DNA of 64,000 bases from the NCBI RefSeq assembly GCF_963259705.1, contig NC_081846.1:90408641-90472640 (forward strand). The letters are read 5' to 3'. Each line of letters begins with the position of its first letter. Position 1 is the first letter of the stretch. The notes under the pieces were generated by a model. The model searched no databases, was not told the origin of the DNA, and was given only the letters and a program-made list of their open reading frames with translations. The DNA comes from Myotis daubentonii. Lineage: Eukaryota; Chordata; Mammalia; Chiroptera; Vespertilionidae. The translations under genes and the position numbers were made by a program. This document shows positions 22,886 to 35,359 of this stretch, one piece after another.

Positions 22886-23400
22886 TACAAGGTATGTGCT
22901 ACCCCACTAGTCATTCCAAAGTAGTCCTTTGGGGAAGAATGGTAGCCATGAAAGGGCTTGAAGGCAATGAAGAACAGTTGAGCACTTTTACTCTTGGATT
23001 TGTAGAAGAGGTTGCAAAGCGTGTAGGAGTGATCAAGCTCAGTTAAGATTAGATACTGAGGCAGAATCCACAGTACCAAACTATTGGTTTACTGGAACAG
23101 GACCTTAGTCTAAGACAAGTTATGGGAAGGGGAAGAAGAAAAGGAGAAAGTTAGAAATTAATCTTTAATTTGATTGTGTTAGCTCAGAGTTTTGTTTACA
23201 CTGGGACTCATGAGAGCAAGTATGAAGAGATTCCTCACACCCTGTCCCTCACTTTCCATTAGGAGCTCAGAGCCCAGTGGGGACATGCAAGTAAACACTG
23301 GTTGTTATAGTACAGTGTGAGCAGTGCCATGGTGAAAATATGCAGAAACTGAAAGGAAAGCTGAGACCAGAAGCACCCAGATGGCCAGAACCCCAGTGTT

Positions 23401-23792
23401 ATTAGGTAGGCTTGTCTAGAGAAACAGAGCCAACAGGATGCAAATACATTTCTAAATCTCTCTCTCCCTTTCTCTCTCTCATGTATGAGATGGAGGCTTG
23501 GTAAGTCCAAAATCTGAAGGGTAGGCCAACAGGCTGGATACCCAGAAAAGAGTTGCAGTTCGAGTCTGAAGGCATCTGCTGGCAGTCTTGTTTGAGGGAG
23601 GTTCATCTTTGTTCTGTGGAGGCCTTGAACTAATTGCATGAGGCTCACCCATATTTTGAAGGGCACTCTGCTTTACTCAAAGTCCACTGATAAAAATGTT
23701 AATTTCCTATTTGAAACACCCTCATGGAAACATTAATGATATTGCTTTAGCAAATATCTGGGCAATGTGGCTCAGCCAAGCTGAAACATAAA
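23401..23792 (+). repeat. Ancient LTR remnant (family not assigned)
   Basis: GTCTAGAGAAACAGAGCCAA, then 'ggcttggtaagtccaaaatctgaagggtaggccaacaggctgga', 'ctgctttactcaaagtccactga' and 'aatatctgggcaatgtggctcagccaag' follow a common placental LTR consensus that begins TGTATTAGTC and ends in CA. The opposite orientation of the same family appears at about 49840-50440. Confidence 0.6.
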
Positions 23793-25004
23793 AGTACCAT
23801 TGCACCAGGGGAAGCAGGAAACCACTGAGAAGCTCCATTCTCATGTCCCAGTAACCCAGGCGTCCTGGGGGTACCTCAGGCCTTCACTCCTCCCACTGTT
23901 ACTTACTGTGCCCTGCCTTTCCTTCACTCCTATCTTTTTTCTTTGCACTGATCCCAGTGCTCATAATTCCCTCACTTCCTGAGGGCATCTAACCTGTCCT
24001 GCCAGCCCACCGTGCATGCATTTTCACCCAGCAACACAATTTGAAGTCCTTACTGGATTCCTTGTTAGTTAAACGCATCCCTTCCTGCTTGCCAGGTCAG
24101 GCTGACGTAAGTAAGAACTTTACATCATTGGTGAAAATTGTCCACACCCAGGCTAGGAGACGTTTACCCTCAGAAATGGCACAGGACCCAGATGTCCCTT
24201 TTAATAAGACATGGCATTTTAGAGTGTCACAGCTTATCTTAGTTGTTTACTTGTCCTTCAATTATTCATCAGTTGAATTTCATAGCCTTTTAGTCAGTTA
24301 GTTCTGTAAGTCAGCATCCTAACCCATGTAACCTGCACAGGGAGGTCTTTCTACTTCAGGTTGGAGTCTATTGATTAAGTCCATGCTTTATATATTTGCT
24401 AGGTTTGTGAGTTCTGCTTCAACACCATCTTTGATTCTTGATGGATTCTAATCACTTTTCCATAGACTTCTTTGGACAGCTCATTAAACAGGTCAACATG
24501 AGTATTTTCCATTTACCCCTCCAGAGGCACTTTACCCTTCCGCAGCCTTCCCTGTGCTGTAGGAGACTGACCGAAAGCCTTACATCAATGAATGGCCTTG
24601 CCTTCTGAGTTATTGCAGGGTTTGCTCAGTGGAGACATAGGAAGGAGGCTGGAACAAGCCAGAAGGGACTGAGGTTATGCTCCAAGCTCCTTGCTGGTGG
24701 TTCCCGTCCAGGAGGGCACAGCTCCTCCACATGCTGCCATCCTTTCTCCTCTCACTTCTACAAGTCTGATGATGGGAACCGCCCTTCTCTTACAAGCTCT
24801 GTACTATGATCCTCTCCTTATTTCTTCCTATATGCTCATGCCTTCGGCACAGTCCTCATGTGAGCAAGCCATTTGCTACATCTATTGTCCTTAAGATGGG
24901 GGGGCTGTGCTAATAGGCATGTATGGTATTAGGATGGTGTCTTGCTGCTGGTGCTCAGAAATGTGTTCATCTCTCACTCGGGAATAGTAAATAGCCCTGC
25001 ATGC

Positions 25005-25245
25005 TTAAGAATTCTTGGATTAAGCAAACTCAAAAAGGACAAACTCATGGATAGAGACAATAGAATGGCGATTTCCAGAAGTAAAGGGGTTGGGCAAAGG
25101 AGGGATAAATGGTGATGGAAGGAGACTTGACTTGGGATAGTGAACACACAACACAATATACAGATGATGTATTGTAGAATTGTATACCTGAAACCTGTAT
25201 AATTTTATGAACCAATGTAACCTCAATTAATTCAATTTTAAAAAG
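25005..25245 (+). mobile_element. LINE-1 3' UTR end
   Basis: 'actcatggatagagacaatag ... gatttccagaagtaaaggggttgggcaaa ... gaattgtatacctgaaacctgtataattttat' is the typical L1 3' terminus, ending in A-rich text. It is 5' truncated and opposite in orientation to the gene. Confidence 0.8.
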
Positions 25246-26054
25246 ATTTCTTTATAATAAAACTATTCCTTCTTTTTCCTGGAATTGAGTCAGCAGATTT
25301 CCTTGCTGGGAAACTAGTTCAGATTGTGGACCTTCAGCAGCTTTTGCTTGCACTGACTTAAGTTACTTTGGTCCTTTTTCTTTTCATTTACCTTTTTTAG
25401 TTTTTTAGTTTTCTAAACTAGTAACACATCTTGGTGAGTTTGGTGGCCACCACTAATGTGCAGGTTCAAGAGACCGATAACTTTATTTTTGACATTTTTT
25501 GCTTTTCCTGTACCTCTTCTCTTAGCAGCTGCCTTCCTGTCCAGGTCTTAGAAACATTGCCTTCCTGCCCAATTGCCCTCCCACTGCACAAGAGCCTGGA
25601 CTAGGCCCTTCCACTGCTCCAAACACACATTACTCATACCTTGTCATCGTCCTTGTATTTTACTTGTTGCTGTGTCTCCCTCATGATTAGCTGTGCGGAT
25701 GAAAAGGGGCCACATACTAAACCTGACAAGCTCGGGGGAAGCCTATGCAGCGGCCTTACAAACTCAGAGACATAAAGTAATCACAAAGGATGGTCTGAAA
25801 TGAAAACTTTTTAACAAAAAGCAATTTACTAATATGGCAGCTAGTCATGTCCTAGGCTAGGTTCTTCCCTGACAAGTCAATCTTTACCTTAAATGAGTCT
25901 GTCTATTGTCTTTCTGCATCTGCCATAGACATCATTGGAATGTCAAAGTCATTTCCAGGCCCTTCAGAGCACAGCTACCGCTCTGGGAGACCACAAATCC
26001 CACCATTGTTACTGAGTTAACTGTTAACTGTCAGCTATACCGACCTATGTAAAC

Positions 26055-26254
26055 GAAGTATGTGTCTGTCAGGCCAGTGTGACTCAGTGGTTGAGCATTG
26101 ACCTATGAACCAAGAAGTCATGGTTCCATTCCCAGTCAGGACACATACCGGGTCATAGGCTCTATCACAAATAGGGGGCACGCAGGAGAAAGCAGATCAA
26201 TGATTCTCATCATTGATGTTTCTATCTTTCTCCCTCTCTCTTCCGCTCAGAAAT

Positions 26255-26325
<71 letters not shown>

Positions 26326-26345
26326 TTTTAAAGAAGTAAGTGTCT
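26055..26345 (+). mobile_element. VES SINE with expanded (AT)33 tail
   Basis: The head CAGGCCAGTGTGACTCAGTGG, 'tgacctatgaacca', the CT-rich segment and AAATCAAT identify a VES SINE. The tail has become 33 AT dinucleotides (26257-26322). A 13-bp target duplication GAAGTATGTGTCT / GAAGTAAGTGTCT (one mismatch) flanks it at 26055-26067 and 26333-26345. Confidence 0.9.
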
Positions 26346-26631
26346 ATCTTTTTACTTTTTATCAAATTCCAGAGGTTTCCCTGCTTTGCTTTCTCCCACC
26401 TCCCTAATCTATCACCAGTGGATTTCATGTAACCTACTTCCATTTTTTCTTTTAATTCCATTATATAAAATAAGGTACAAAACTGCCATTCTCTGGAACA
26501 TTTTTTCAATCCATTGAGGCTTTGCTTCCCAGCAATTGTCATCAGCTTGACTCAAATAAACTCAGAAAAATTCTCTACATGTTTGGATGTTTCTACGGTG
26601 ATACCTGTGATGCAGACTGTTCCTGAAATGA

Positions 26632-27065
26632 CATTGTTGTGGCTTGAATTATTTCCCCAAATATATGTAAAGTCCTGACCTCCAGAGCTTTGCAAATGCA
26701 ATAAAATAAAGATGAAGTTATACACATTAAATTGGGCCATAATCCAATATGACCAGTATCCTTACAAGAAGAGAAGAGAGACACTGTCACTGGAAGAGAT
26801 GGTCACTGTGACTCTGTCCCACGAGGCGGGTGACAGCCTCCCACAGGCAGAGACTGAGGTGCTGCCTCTATAAGCCTAGGAAGGCCTGGGGATGAGGAAC
26901 AAGGAAGGGTTCCCCGCACAGGGTTCAGAGGGGCCTGGCACTGCAGGCTCCTTGGTTTTGGACTCTAGTCTCCAGAGCTACGAAACAATGTACTTTGGGT
27001 TTTTGTCTGTTTTTAAGCCAGTCAATTTGTATTTTTATTGTAGAAGCCTGGAGAAAATAATGCAG
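26632..27065 (+). repeat. MLT1-type MaLR LTR
   Basis: 'gtggcttgaattatttccccaa', 'aagtcctgacctcca', 'ccataatccaatatgaccagtatccttacaagaagag' and 'gactctagtctccagagc' follow the MLT1 LTR consensus in order. It is a diverged, inactive solitary LTR-like copy. Confidence 0.75.
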
Positions 27066-28486
27066 ACACAATTTCTTATTAACAAAACTAGCAGTTTGCA
27101 CAGTGTCTGGAATGTGCACTTTTACATTGAGCTGAAATGAATTGTAAATCATTCAGGTGTGAAAAGTAGGCCAAATGTGTATTCCTACAGAAACTTACTC
27201 TTTATCTGCCTCATCCACAACTTCAGTCCATCCTCCATCCAAACTCGGGGCCTTCCCTATCTCCCACCCACTAGTCCTGGGCGCAGTGGTGCAATCTTGA
27301 GGGTGACACATTGTCAAAATCTGTAGAGGCCTAGGTCAGTTCACTTCCTCACTAACCCTAGTCAGCCCTGCAGGTTACTCCCTAAACTGGCCTCCTTCCC
27401 CCTGCACAGGTCATGATGCTTACATCCCAGGAGACAGTGGCTGCTGGGCTTTGGGAATCTTCCCTCTTGGGCTCTTCCTGCGGTAGGGGTAGGTCATGGT
27501 GGCTAGAAGCAGACTGAGACCTCCAGGAGGGGTGGGGTGCCACTGTGCCTACAGAAAGGAGAACTACTATTCCCCGAGGCTATGTTTTAAAGAGATGCCT
27601 TTGGGATTCACATGAACTGTTTTCCATGACTAAACCATCCTTCCTCACCCTCAGGACTTCTATTTGCAAATATCTGCAGACTTCTTAGAAACTCCCCCTT
27701 CTGTGGAACCTCACAAGTCTCTTGGGAATGCTGAATGGGGATGGCCTGGGCCCAGGTCCTTAATTAGAGACCTGCAAAGAGGCCAGGAGTGCCCAGCTGC
27801 TGGTCAAGGTCAGGAAGAGAACCCAGACCGCTGCCTGCTGGGGCTATTTATACTCCTGGTGTCATTACCCAGGGATGCTACCCCCAAGGGCAGAGAACAG
27901 CAACTTGGTGCGTTCATAAAAGGGAGCTAAACGCAGACCAAGCCCCCTTTTTCCTCCTCCACCCCCATTCCGTGCTCTGTCCACATCCTCTCATCCTTCT
28001 CCTTCCCTCTCTTCCCTGAACACTCCATGCCACACTTTGCTAGTGTCATAATTACTCATACTTAAGAACATTTAACATTTTACAAATAAAAAGTATGGAC
28101 TTGGCTATGATATATTTATGTACAAAAATTTTTCTCAGTTAAACATGAGAATTATATAATTCAGCCTGCCCCAAGGTTTGTTTTAGAAAAAAACAACACA
28201 AAAACCTGTATACTTTCCAACTGGATATGACCAAATAACATACTTAAAGAAATGCCCAGCCATGCATAGTGAAACCTCGCACCTCAGGGACACGACTTAG
28301 AGGTCCTGACTCCTTCAGGGTCACATCGGCCAGACAGGCACATTTAAATGCAGCGGACAGTCATCTCTAGCCATTCCTGGCAAAATACCAACATAAACCC
28401 TGAGACGAAGCTTCCCAAAGACACACAGAGATTCCGTGCCAATGAGACCTATGAGTCAATCATACCTCTGTGTCACTGAACTTACA

Positions 28487-28692
28487 TTATTTTATTTTAA
28501 ATAGTTTTTACTGATTTTTAGAGAGAGGAAGGGAAAGGGAGACAGAAACATCAATGTGAGAGCATAACATTGTTTGGCTACCTCCTGCACACCCCCCACT
28601 GGGGATGGAGCCGCAACCTGGGCATGTGGAACCGGCAACCTTTTTGGTGCATAGGATGTCGCCCAACCAATGGAGCCACTGGCCATTGGTTA
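28487..28692 (-). mobile_element. VES SINE (minus orientation)
   Basis: T/A-rich tail, then GAGAGAGGAAGGGAAAGGGA, 'acctcctgcacaccccccactggggatgga', 'gcaacctgggcatgtg' and a reverse tRNA-like head ending near 28690. More diverged than the 12.3-kb copy. Confidence 0.88.
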
Positions 28693-29277
28693 TTTTAGAG
28701 GGTTTTAAAACTTATACTTTACTTACTGTACATATTTTAATGATATATGGACAAGTCTATGCTAGTCTATTAACTTCACAACTTTAAGACACATATTTCA
28801 AAACACATATATTCATAGAGAAAAGCCACAAGAAAATTCTAACAAAATAACAACAGCAATCTCTGGATTGTGGTTGATAGGTGGCTTTAACATTTTCTTT
28901 AACCTTTTTCCCCTTCAATTTTTATAATTGATATTGATTTATTTTATAACAAAAATAAAAGCACTTTTGAAAGTAAAACATAGGCAATACAAAGTATCTA
29001 ATTAATGTTTAGTGATACACATTATTACTGAGCCAGAAGCTTTTGTTTGCTTCCCGAGTCTTGACTATTAGTTCCAGATTATTACCTCGAGCAAGCTGTG
29101 AAATTCTCATACTCTCTTTCCTTCTATGTAAGATAGAGGTGAGGCGATCTACCTCAGAGTTAAAGAAATGATATCTGTAACCTCTCAGTTCAGTTTCTGA
29201 AGGTGGTAGGTGCTGACCACACATCAGCAAGCATGGATCTTTGCCTTATTCTGCAGCCAAATCATATCCTTGATTTT

Positions 29278-29400
29278 GGTAAAGTATGGACCAAGGACAA
29301 TGTGCATCAGACTCACTGGGAGAACTTAGTAAACGTGCATTTACTGAATTAAAATTTATAGGGCAGGGAAGTCTATATGTTTAGCAAGAACCCCCACAGA
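29278..29400 (+). repeat. MER5A-like hAT-Charlie remnant
   Basis: 'ggaccaaggacaatgtgcatcagactcactgggagaactt' resembles MER5A ('tgtgcatcagaatcacctggaggg'). The right end is unclear and a Helitron follows. Confidence 0.5.
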
Positions 29401-29417
29401 TCCACATATTAATTACA

Positions 29418-30112
29418 TCCTATATAATAAAAGACTAATAGGCAAATAGACCAAACAGTGGAACAACCGAACAACCAGTTGCTATGATGTGCACAGACCA
29501 CCAGGGGGTGTGTACAGAACATGGCAGGCATTGGCTGTGGTGGGATGGTGGAGCAGGTGAGCTGGGGCACCAGACCAAGATAGGGCACTGGTTGCTGTCA
29601 ACGGGGCAAGCCTCTGGTGGTTACTGAAAATTCTTTGCTCCCGCACACTGCAGTCCCACCCGGCACTTGCACCTGCTGCTGGCACCAGCCCCGCTTGCAC
29701 CCACTGCTGGTGCCAGAGCCGCCGCTCACACCTGCAGCCGGTGCCCGGCACTGGTCCCGATTACTCTTCACCATAAGCGGGTGCAAGCAGTGGCTGCTAG
29801 CTCTGATTGCCCCTGAGGGCTTCTCCACCTCCCCCTGCTCCTGAGGGGCGATTGGGGCATCAGTCACTGCTCGCACCCACTGATGGCGCTGGCCCCAATC
29901 ACTCTGCTCCATCAGCGGGTGCAATCAGGGCCAGCACTGTCAGCATGTGGGAGCGGCAGTGGTGGGAGTGGGGCTGCTGGCAGATAGGGGCCACGGCGGG
30001 AGGGTTTGGGTGGGGGTGAGGAGGATGGCCCAAGACTCATCCCTGTGCCTACCACAGCCTCACAGCCCACAGCTCCTTTCAAGGTGCACAAATTCATGCA
30101 CTGGGCCCCTAG
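29418..30112 (+). mobile_element. HeliBat-type Helitron, complete, 695 bp
   Basis: It starts TCCTATATAATAAAAG (29418) and ends with hairpin arms GTGCA/TGCAC near 30084-30101 and CTAG at 30109-30112. Host A precedes and T follows. The interior has the family block GGTTGCTATGATGTGCACAGACCACCAGGGGG (29478-29508) and several CACCCACTGCTGGTG-like GC-rich units at 29640-29930. No coding for Rep/helicase. Confidence 0.9.
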
Positions 30113-30459
30113 TTTTGAAATAACTGGGATCCACAGAAAACCCTACCTAGTACTTGACCAGGCTGTTGAGCATTGTAGTTTACCAAAACCTTGAAAAGGA
30201 AACAGCATCATGATTCCTAATTTATTTATAAAGCTGGGGAGAAGCAGCTAGCATATATGCATTTTGCAGATAAAGAATTATGGAAATTCAATGAAATGGC
30301 AATCAATTCCATGAAACTAGCATTTTCTGCAGAAAAAGATGCGGCCCTTTGTATTCAGATGGGTGGATTGCTAAGTGTCCTTAATCACCGTTTTTGCAAA
30401 GGTTTGCTTGCATGTCTACCTGTGATTTTTGCACATTAGTATCACCAATTTTACTGCCT

Positions 30460-30525
30460 CGTGAAGGACAGTGACTATGTCTTATTTCTCTGTTCATCCC
30501 TAGAGCCCAGGACAGAGTCTGGTAC
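30460..30525. repeat. L2-like fragment
   Basis: 'gtgaaggacagtgactatgtcttatttctctgttcatccctagagcccagg' resembles the L2 3' region. Confidence 0.4.
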
Positions 30526-31428
30526 AGACCGAGCTCCACGGAGGGGCCGCCTTGCTGCAGAGGAGCTGGAGCTGCTGAGATTCACCAAGACTCGGTATGT
30601 CTCAGCAGCTCCCTGCATCCCATTTCACTGCATGACTCTGTGGCCCCTCCAAGTTAGACTGGAACCCCAACCCGTGGATGTGACCATTATGGCTCACAAT
30701 GGAGAGTGCACTCACCATGCGACGTTTTTTGGAAATGATTACATCAAATTGTGGCTTTGTGGAATTATTTTTCAAAATAAAGTAGTGATCAGACGCCGTC
30801 TCTAAGCCTATGAAATAACTGACTCTGACTAGGCACTTAGAATGAAGTGGCAGCATAAACAAAATCTCCAGAAAAAAGCAAATAGTCCACTTTCCTTTTC
30901 CCTGAGGCATCCACAGGATAACTAGTCTGACTGCTTGCTCCGATACAGGATACACGGGAATGTGCCTAATCCTCACGGCTCTGAGCGGTAGGAAGCGCTA
31001 TTCCCACCGCACTGGTGTGCCGCACCAGAAGCTCCGAGAGAACGCCGTTCACAGTCCTCAGGGCCAGACATGGGCCAGGCGTTCCCACCACCTGAGTCAA
31101 GCTTCCTATTCACTTTGAGTTTTCTTTTTTGGTGGTTGGATGTTTTCATGTGCTTTCTGGTTTTGAGTTCTAAGAGAGAAAACATCCGTGACAAGTTCTA
31201 TAGAAAATTCTTGGTAATTAGCTCTTGGTTTTGTTGGAACACGAAGCCTGTTAACAAGTTTTCTTCTCTCAGGAAAATAACCTAGCTGCTAATTCTATTA
31301 TTTACTAAAATGCCATTTCCCCCAGAACGTAGTCTTTTATTTGCAAGCGTGTCCCTTGCCGTGGACTTCCCTTGGCCGTGTGCCATCACACAGCTGGACA
31401 GAGCTGAGTGAGAAGTCTGCACCCTCAC

Positions 31429-31548
31429 CTGTGACATTGCAGTACACCTGGAGAGCTCCCAGCGGCCCGCTGCCGTCCGGGTCAATGTGGAAGAAGCCAG
31501 CCGTGTTCCCTCGGTGCCTGTACACCTCGCAGGATCGCTCGTAGAGGG
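31429..31548 (-). CDS. CNTNAP5: Contactin-associated protein, exon at start of fibrinogen-like domain (partial gene)
   Basis: This 120-bp minus-strand exon has a pyrimidine-rich acceptor (TTTGTGTCTCCCCAG above 31548) and donor GTGAGG (below 31429). It takes one base from the EGF exon and reads [20 protein letters not shown], then [20 protein letters not shown], leaving one base that completes the first codon (E) of the 2551-2751 exon. The motif [14 protein letters not shown] is highly characteristic of the CNTNAP fibrinogen-like region. Two cysteines and one N-glycosylation sequon (NVT, NVTE across the splice) are seen. GNTAGFF and the [11 protein letters not shown] wording point to CNTNAP5 rather than CNTNAP2, from memory. 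The frame is intact. Confidence 0.88.
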
Positions 31549-32957
31549 CTGGGGAGACACAAAGGCAGTGGGGAGGAAACGTTGCATGGCTCTGCATATT
31601 CCTTAGATGCATCAGTTACTTCTACTTCCACTGACTGTCAATCTTGGCTTCCTTCCTTCCCCTATAACCACGACTTCCCCTCAAGTCTTAACAAACCAGC
31701 ATCCCAATACTTGAGGGAGTCCCACCCTCCATTCACCTTAACAATCACTCTTTTCACCAGCTCAGAAGTCACACCCTTCAAGAGTTCCCCCTTCCCTGGG
31801 CTATGATCTTCTGTGTGCTGATGTGTATGTCCCTCCTGGATGCCTGCATGGTGTGTTGAGCTAGGACTACCAGTGACAGCATGTGAGAGTGGTGGCCGTG
31901 TGCTGTTGGCACACATTTCAGCATCTGGCAGAGTGCCATCTTCACAGCAGGAGTTTGATCAATGAATGTAAAACCGAATGGACACATACAGTCATGACTT
32001 TTTACTAATAAAGTAAAATGGCACTAATTTATTAATGTATGTCCAGAGCTCAGCACGGTGACTGATCAAGTTTATTTTAACTTAACAAGCATTTATCAAG
32101 TCCTTAACATATGTCAACAGTGTGGTTGCCACTAGACAACAGAACATGAAGAAGGTGACCAGTCTGGGCCTTATGAAGCTCACAGCCTGGTTGTTGCCAT
32201 GAAGGTCTGTCTGTGTTCAGAGAGGCAGACATAGAAGCCCTGAGATAGACTACCTTGACCAATCCGCAGATGTGAGAAACATAGAAATCTCATTACACCA
32301 ACATGAATGAATCTGGCAGGGTATAAAGGAGGCATCTGCCGTCTTATGCATGAGAATACAGGATGCTCCCTGATGCTTTCGACAAAATGGTATAACTTTG
32401 AGCAGCAGGTACACATCCAATTGTGTCATCATCCCATGCTTAAAAGACAGTGGCTCCCAAAAGCTTTAAAGATAGAGCACCAAATCTTCACCTTTGCCAA
32501 CGTGTCCCTGTGACGAATGTCCCGTCCCAGGAAAATGAAGCTGCAGTTTGTCATGCTCAAGCATGAGGGGTGCCTCAAATAATTCATTACCGATAAAGTT
32601 CTAAATCTTGAGAGGATTTGAGCTTTTATAAATTAGAGTGACTTCAAGGTTATCTTTGCACTCATGGACTTCTCTCTTGCAGCCATATACACTTTCTGAA
32701 CTAGGAAATAAATGAGAGAGTTATAGTTCCACTCTACATACTGACCATAATATAGAGCTGATTTCTCTTTTCCCAAGCCCAATAACTGCTTTGTCATGCA
32801 TTATGGGTATGTGTCATGCGTGTGGAAGTCACCTCTAGGTGTGGTGTCTCTCCCCAGCCACTCCCACACTCCCAACATAACAACCATGTGAAAGGGTTGT
32901 TTCTGTCTCACTCAAGCATATTTTGGGGCTTACATAGCGATTAAGAACAGGAGCCGT

Positions 32958-33172
32958 GGGCCCGATGGGTGTGTGGCTCAGTTGGTTGAGCTTTAGCCCA
33001 TGGACCAGGAAGTCGCTGGCTGGATTCCTGGTCAGGGCACATGCCTGGCTTGTGGGCTCCATCCCCAGTAGGAGGCAGCTGATTGATATTTCCCTTTCCT
33101 CAATGTTTCTATCTCTCCCTCTCCCTTCCTCTCTCTGAAATCAATAAAAAACATTTTTTTTTTAAAAAAAAA
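32958..33172 (+). mobile_element. VES SINE
   Basis: GGGTGTGTGGCTCAGTTGGTTGAGC (32967-32991), a degenerate B box, 'gggcacatgcctggcttgtgggctcc', the CT-rich segment and AAATCAATAAAAAAC with a T/A tail match VES. Confidence 0.92.
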
Positions 33173-33254
33173 GCTTGAACCCTGGAGTTAAATTGGATGG
33201 TGTTGCATCACAGGGCTACCACTTATACCTATTGGAGGTTGGATAAGCCACTTC

Positions 33255-33740
33255 ACCTGTGGTAGGCAACCGCTAAGCTAACTCATTCTATCCTCACCTC
33301 TTGGTATTCATATCTTGCTCATGAATTCATGCCCTCCCTTGAGTGTGGGCTGGACTTATGGATGCGTCTCTAAGAGAATATGACAAAAAGGATAAATGTC
33401 ATTTCCAAGGCTTGATTATAGAAAGACAGTGGCTCCCACCTTGGGTAATCCTGGATCACTCACTCTGGGGAAGCCAAGCTATGCCAGAGGCAGCCTTGAG
33501 GAAAGGCCCGCATGAGTGAGCGTGGACACTCATGAGACATGCCATGGGAGTGGGCCCAGATGCAGAGCTCTGCAGCCAAACACTGCAATGGTTGCAACTC
33601 TCGCTGACACCTTAACTGCAGCCCCGTGAGAGGCCCAGGCAGAACCACTCAGTTTAAGTTGCTCAAGGACCCAGAGAAACTATGAAGTTGTGGTGTCTAT
33701 TGCAACATTTTGCAGCACTAGATAGCTAACAAAGTCTCAA
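33255..33740 (+). repeat. Ancient LTR-like repeat (MaLR/ERVL type)
   Basis: 'gtgtgggctggacttatg', 'ctggatcactcactctggggaagcca', 'ctgcagccccgtgagagg', 'cagaaccactcag' and 'gcagcactagatagctaac' occur in the order of a common old LTR consensus. Family was not fixed. Confidence 0.5.
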
Positions 33741-33794
33741 AGCACTAGTTTTCTCATGGGATATAGGTATAAACGTATCTGTGTACCATTGTAG

Positions 33795-33890
33795 TGAGGA
33801 TTCAGAGAGATAATCCACAGACAGCACCTACCACAGTGCTTGGCACTTAGGAAATGCTTGATAAATATGATTATAACTATTATTATTACT
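33795..33890 (-). repeat. MIR fragment (minus orientation)
   Basis: 'gaggattcagagagataatccacagacagcacctaccacagtgcttggcacttaggaaatgcttgataaat' follows the reverse MIR tail closely. Confidence 0.7.
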
Positions 33891-33953
33891 ATTGCATTGT
33901 TTCATGAAATGTTGCCTCTTTTTGGTAAGGTTTTTTACTTGACTCTTTTAATG

Positions 33954-34000
33954 ATAACAAGCCTTGTGGTGTTTAGAACATGAATCACAAGGCTTGTTAT
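33954..34000. repeat. Perfect 15-bp inverted repeat with 17-nt loop
   Basis: ATAACAAGCCTTGTG (33954-33968) and CACAAGGCTTGTTAT (33986-34000) are exact reverse complements. The stem is too short for a typical microRNA precursor. It could be a MITE relic. Confidence 0.95.
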
Positions 34001-34293
34001 GAAAAACTAGTAGACCCAACAGCCCTTCTGTGCAGAGATGTCGGCTTTTGCTAGTAATTCTCAGTTCATTTGGGTTATTTTCAGTTTTTTGCTATTTCAG
34101 TTGTGACATTTTCAAATTCCAAAGAGTGTTTATTCTTATAATAGAGGAATATTCTTCCCTCTGAATATTCCTTTTTTTAATAATATGCAATTCCTGATTC
34201 ATTGATGCAATATTTCTCTAATATTTGTGAAAATATTTATCATAACATAATTTCTTTGACACTTTTATCTCTTTAAACATACTGTTTCCCCCC

Positions 34294-34296
<3 letters not shown>

Positions 34297-34332
<36 letters not shown>
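34297..34332. repeat. (TG)18 microsatellite
   Basis: Uninterrupted TG dinucleotides. Confidence 0.96.
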
Positions 34333-34334
<2 letters not shown>

Positions 34335-35359
34335 TGTCTTTCATGTTAGACTCTCTTCTGTGATGTCAGGTCCTCTTCGGTAGGTAGTCCTCTAATACTA
34401 ACTGTGGTCTCTCAATTACTGATTGCTGTAAGCAAATATGGGTAGTTTGTCCTCCGAGGACTGCACTGTAGTATTACCTGGCTGGACCACGTCTTGGGAA
34501 ACCCCCATGTAGTGTCTTCAGTGCTTTCTCCTGGTGTGTTAGGTTCTATAATTTAGAGGGTCTTTGACATGAGATGTGGAAGGTGGAAGTGATACCGTGC
34601 ACACATTCATTTTATGCTTGGGAAGTCAGTGCAGGGCACGAGGTGCTATATAGTTACACATGTTGTCACTTAACGGCAGACCTCAGTTGTTAATGTGAGT
34701 TGGCCATGCCATGCCAGCTGCTGCTCCAGATGGGCCATCTCTCCCTCCAGCTTCCCTAGCTCCCAACCAAGTACGTGTTTAGATCTCTTATGATCACCCC
34801 ATCACTAAAGTTGAAGGATTGGTTGTGGTTAAGACTCAAGGTGCTTCTCTGGTCAGCTGCAGACTGAGCCATTTAAGGAAATTTATATCATTTACTGCTG
34901 TTTATGTGAAGCTTTAGAAGGAAGTGAAGGTTATACATATGTTGAGTCCACCCACACTTCCAGGAAGTACAAGCCCGCTACCTGTAAGCTACATTGCTCC
35001 TCCTGTACTGCAGACCTCACACACTGCACAACAGGAAGTGAATACAAATTTATTGACACCCTACAAACTTCTCAGTAACTTTAGCCTAGGGCTCTCAGAA
35101 ACTAAATAAAAAATACATGGTTTTTCACCTCAGGTAATTCACGGCTTTAAAGTTTACCAAAATTAACCTCAATACAAATCAAAAAATATTAAAAGACCAA
35201 TTTCTATTAAATAAATAAAAACTACTTAAAGGTCTCCTCTACAACAAGACATTAGAATCATAATGTATCTATTAAAGTGTAGAGTATTATAATGCCACTT
35301 ATATCTCTCCAAAGCATAGGGAAAAAATAAATCTTTCAAATTGCTACACAGAGTAAGTG

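Larger units (their letters stand above)
2752..31428 (-). other. CNTNAP5: Intron of the CNTNAP gene, about 28.7 kb
   Basis: The intron lies between two exons whose phases match (one base carried over). It holds the repeats listed separately and otherwise AT-rich DNA without recognisable genes. Stretches in which nothing specific was recognised include roughly 9.8-12.3, 12.6-14.0, 18.0-20.3, 21.9-22.7, 23.8-25.0, 25.3-26.0, 27.1-28.4, 28.7-29.2 and 30.1-31.4 kb, apart from weak MIR/L2-like traces. No stretch shows codon-like organisation. Confidence 0.75.

Noticed and set aside
33954..34000. microRNA precursor
   Set aside because: The perfect stem is only 15 bp and does not extend outwards; a typical precursor needs about 30 paired bases.
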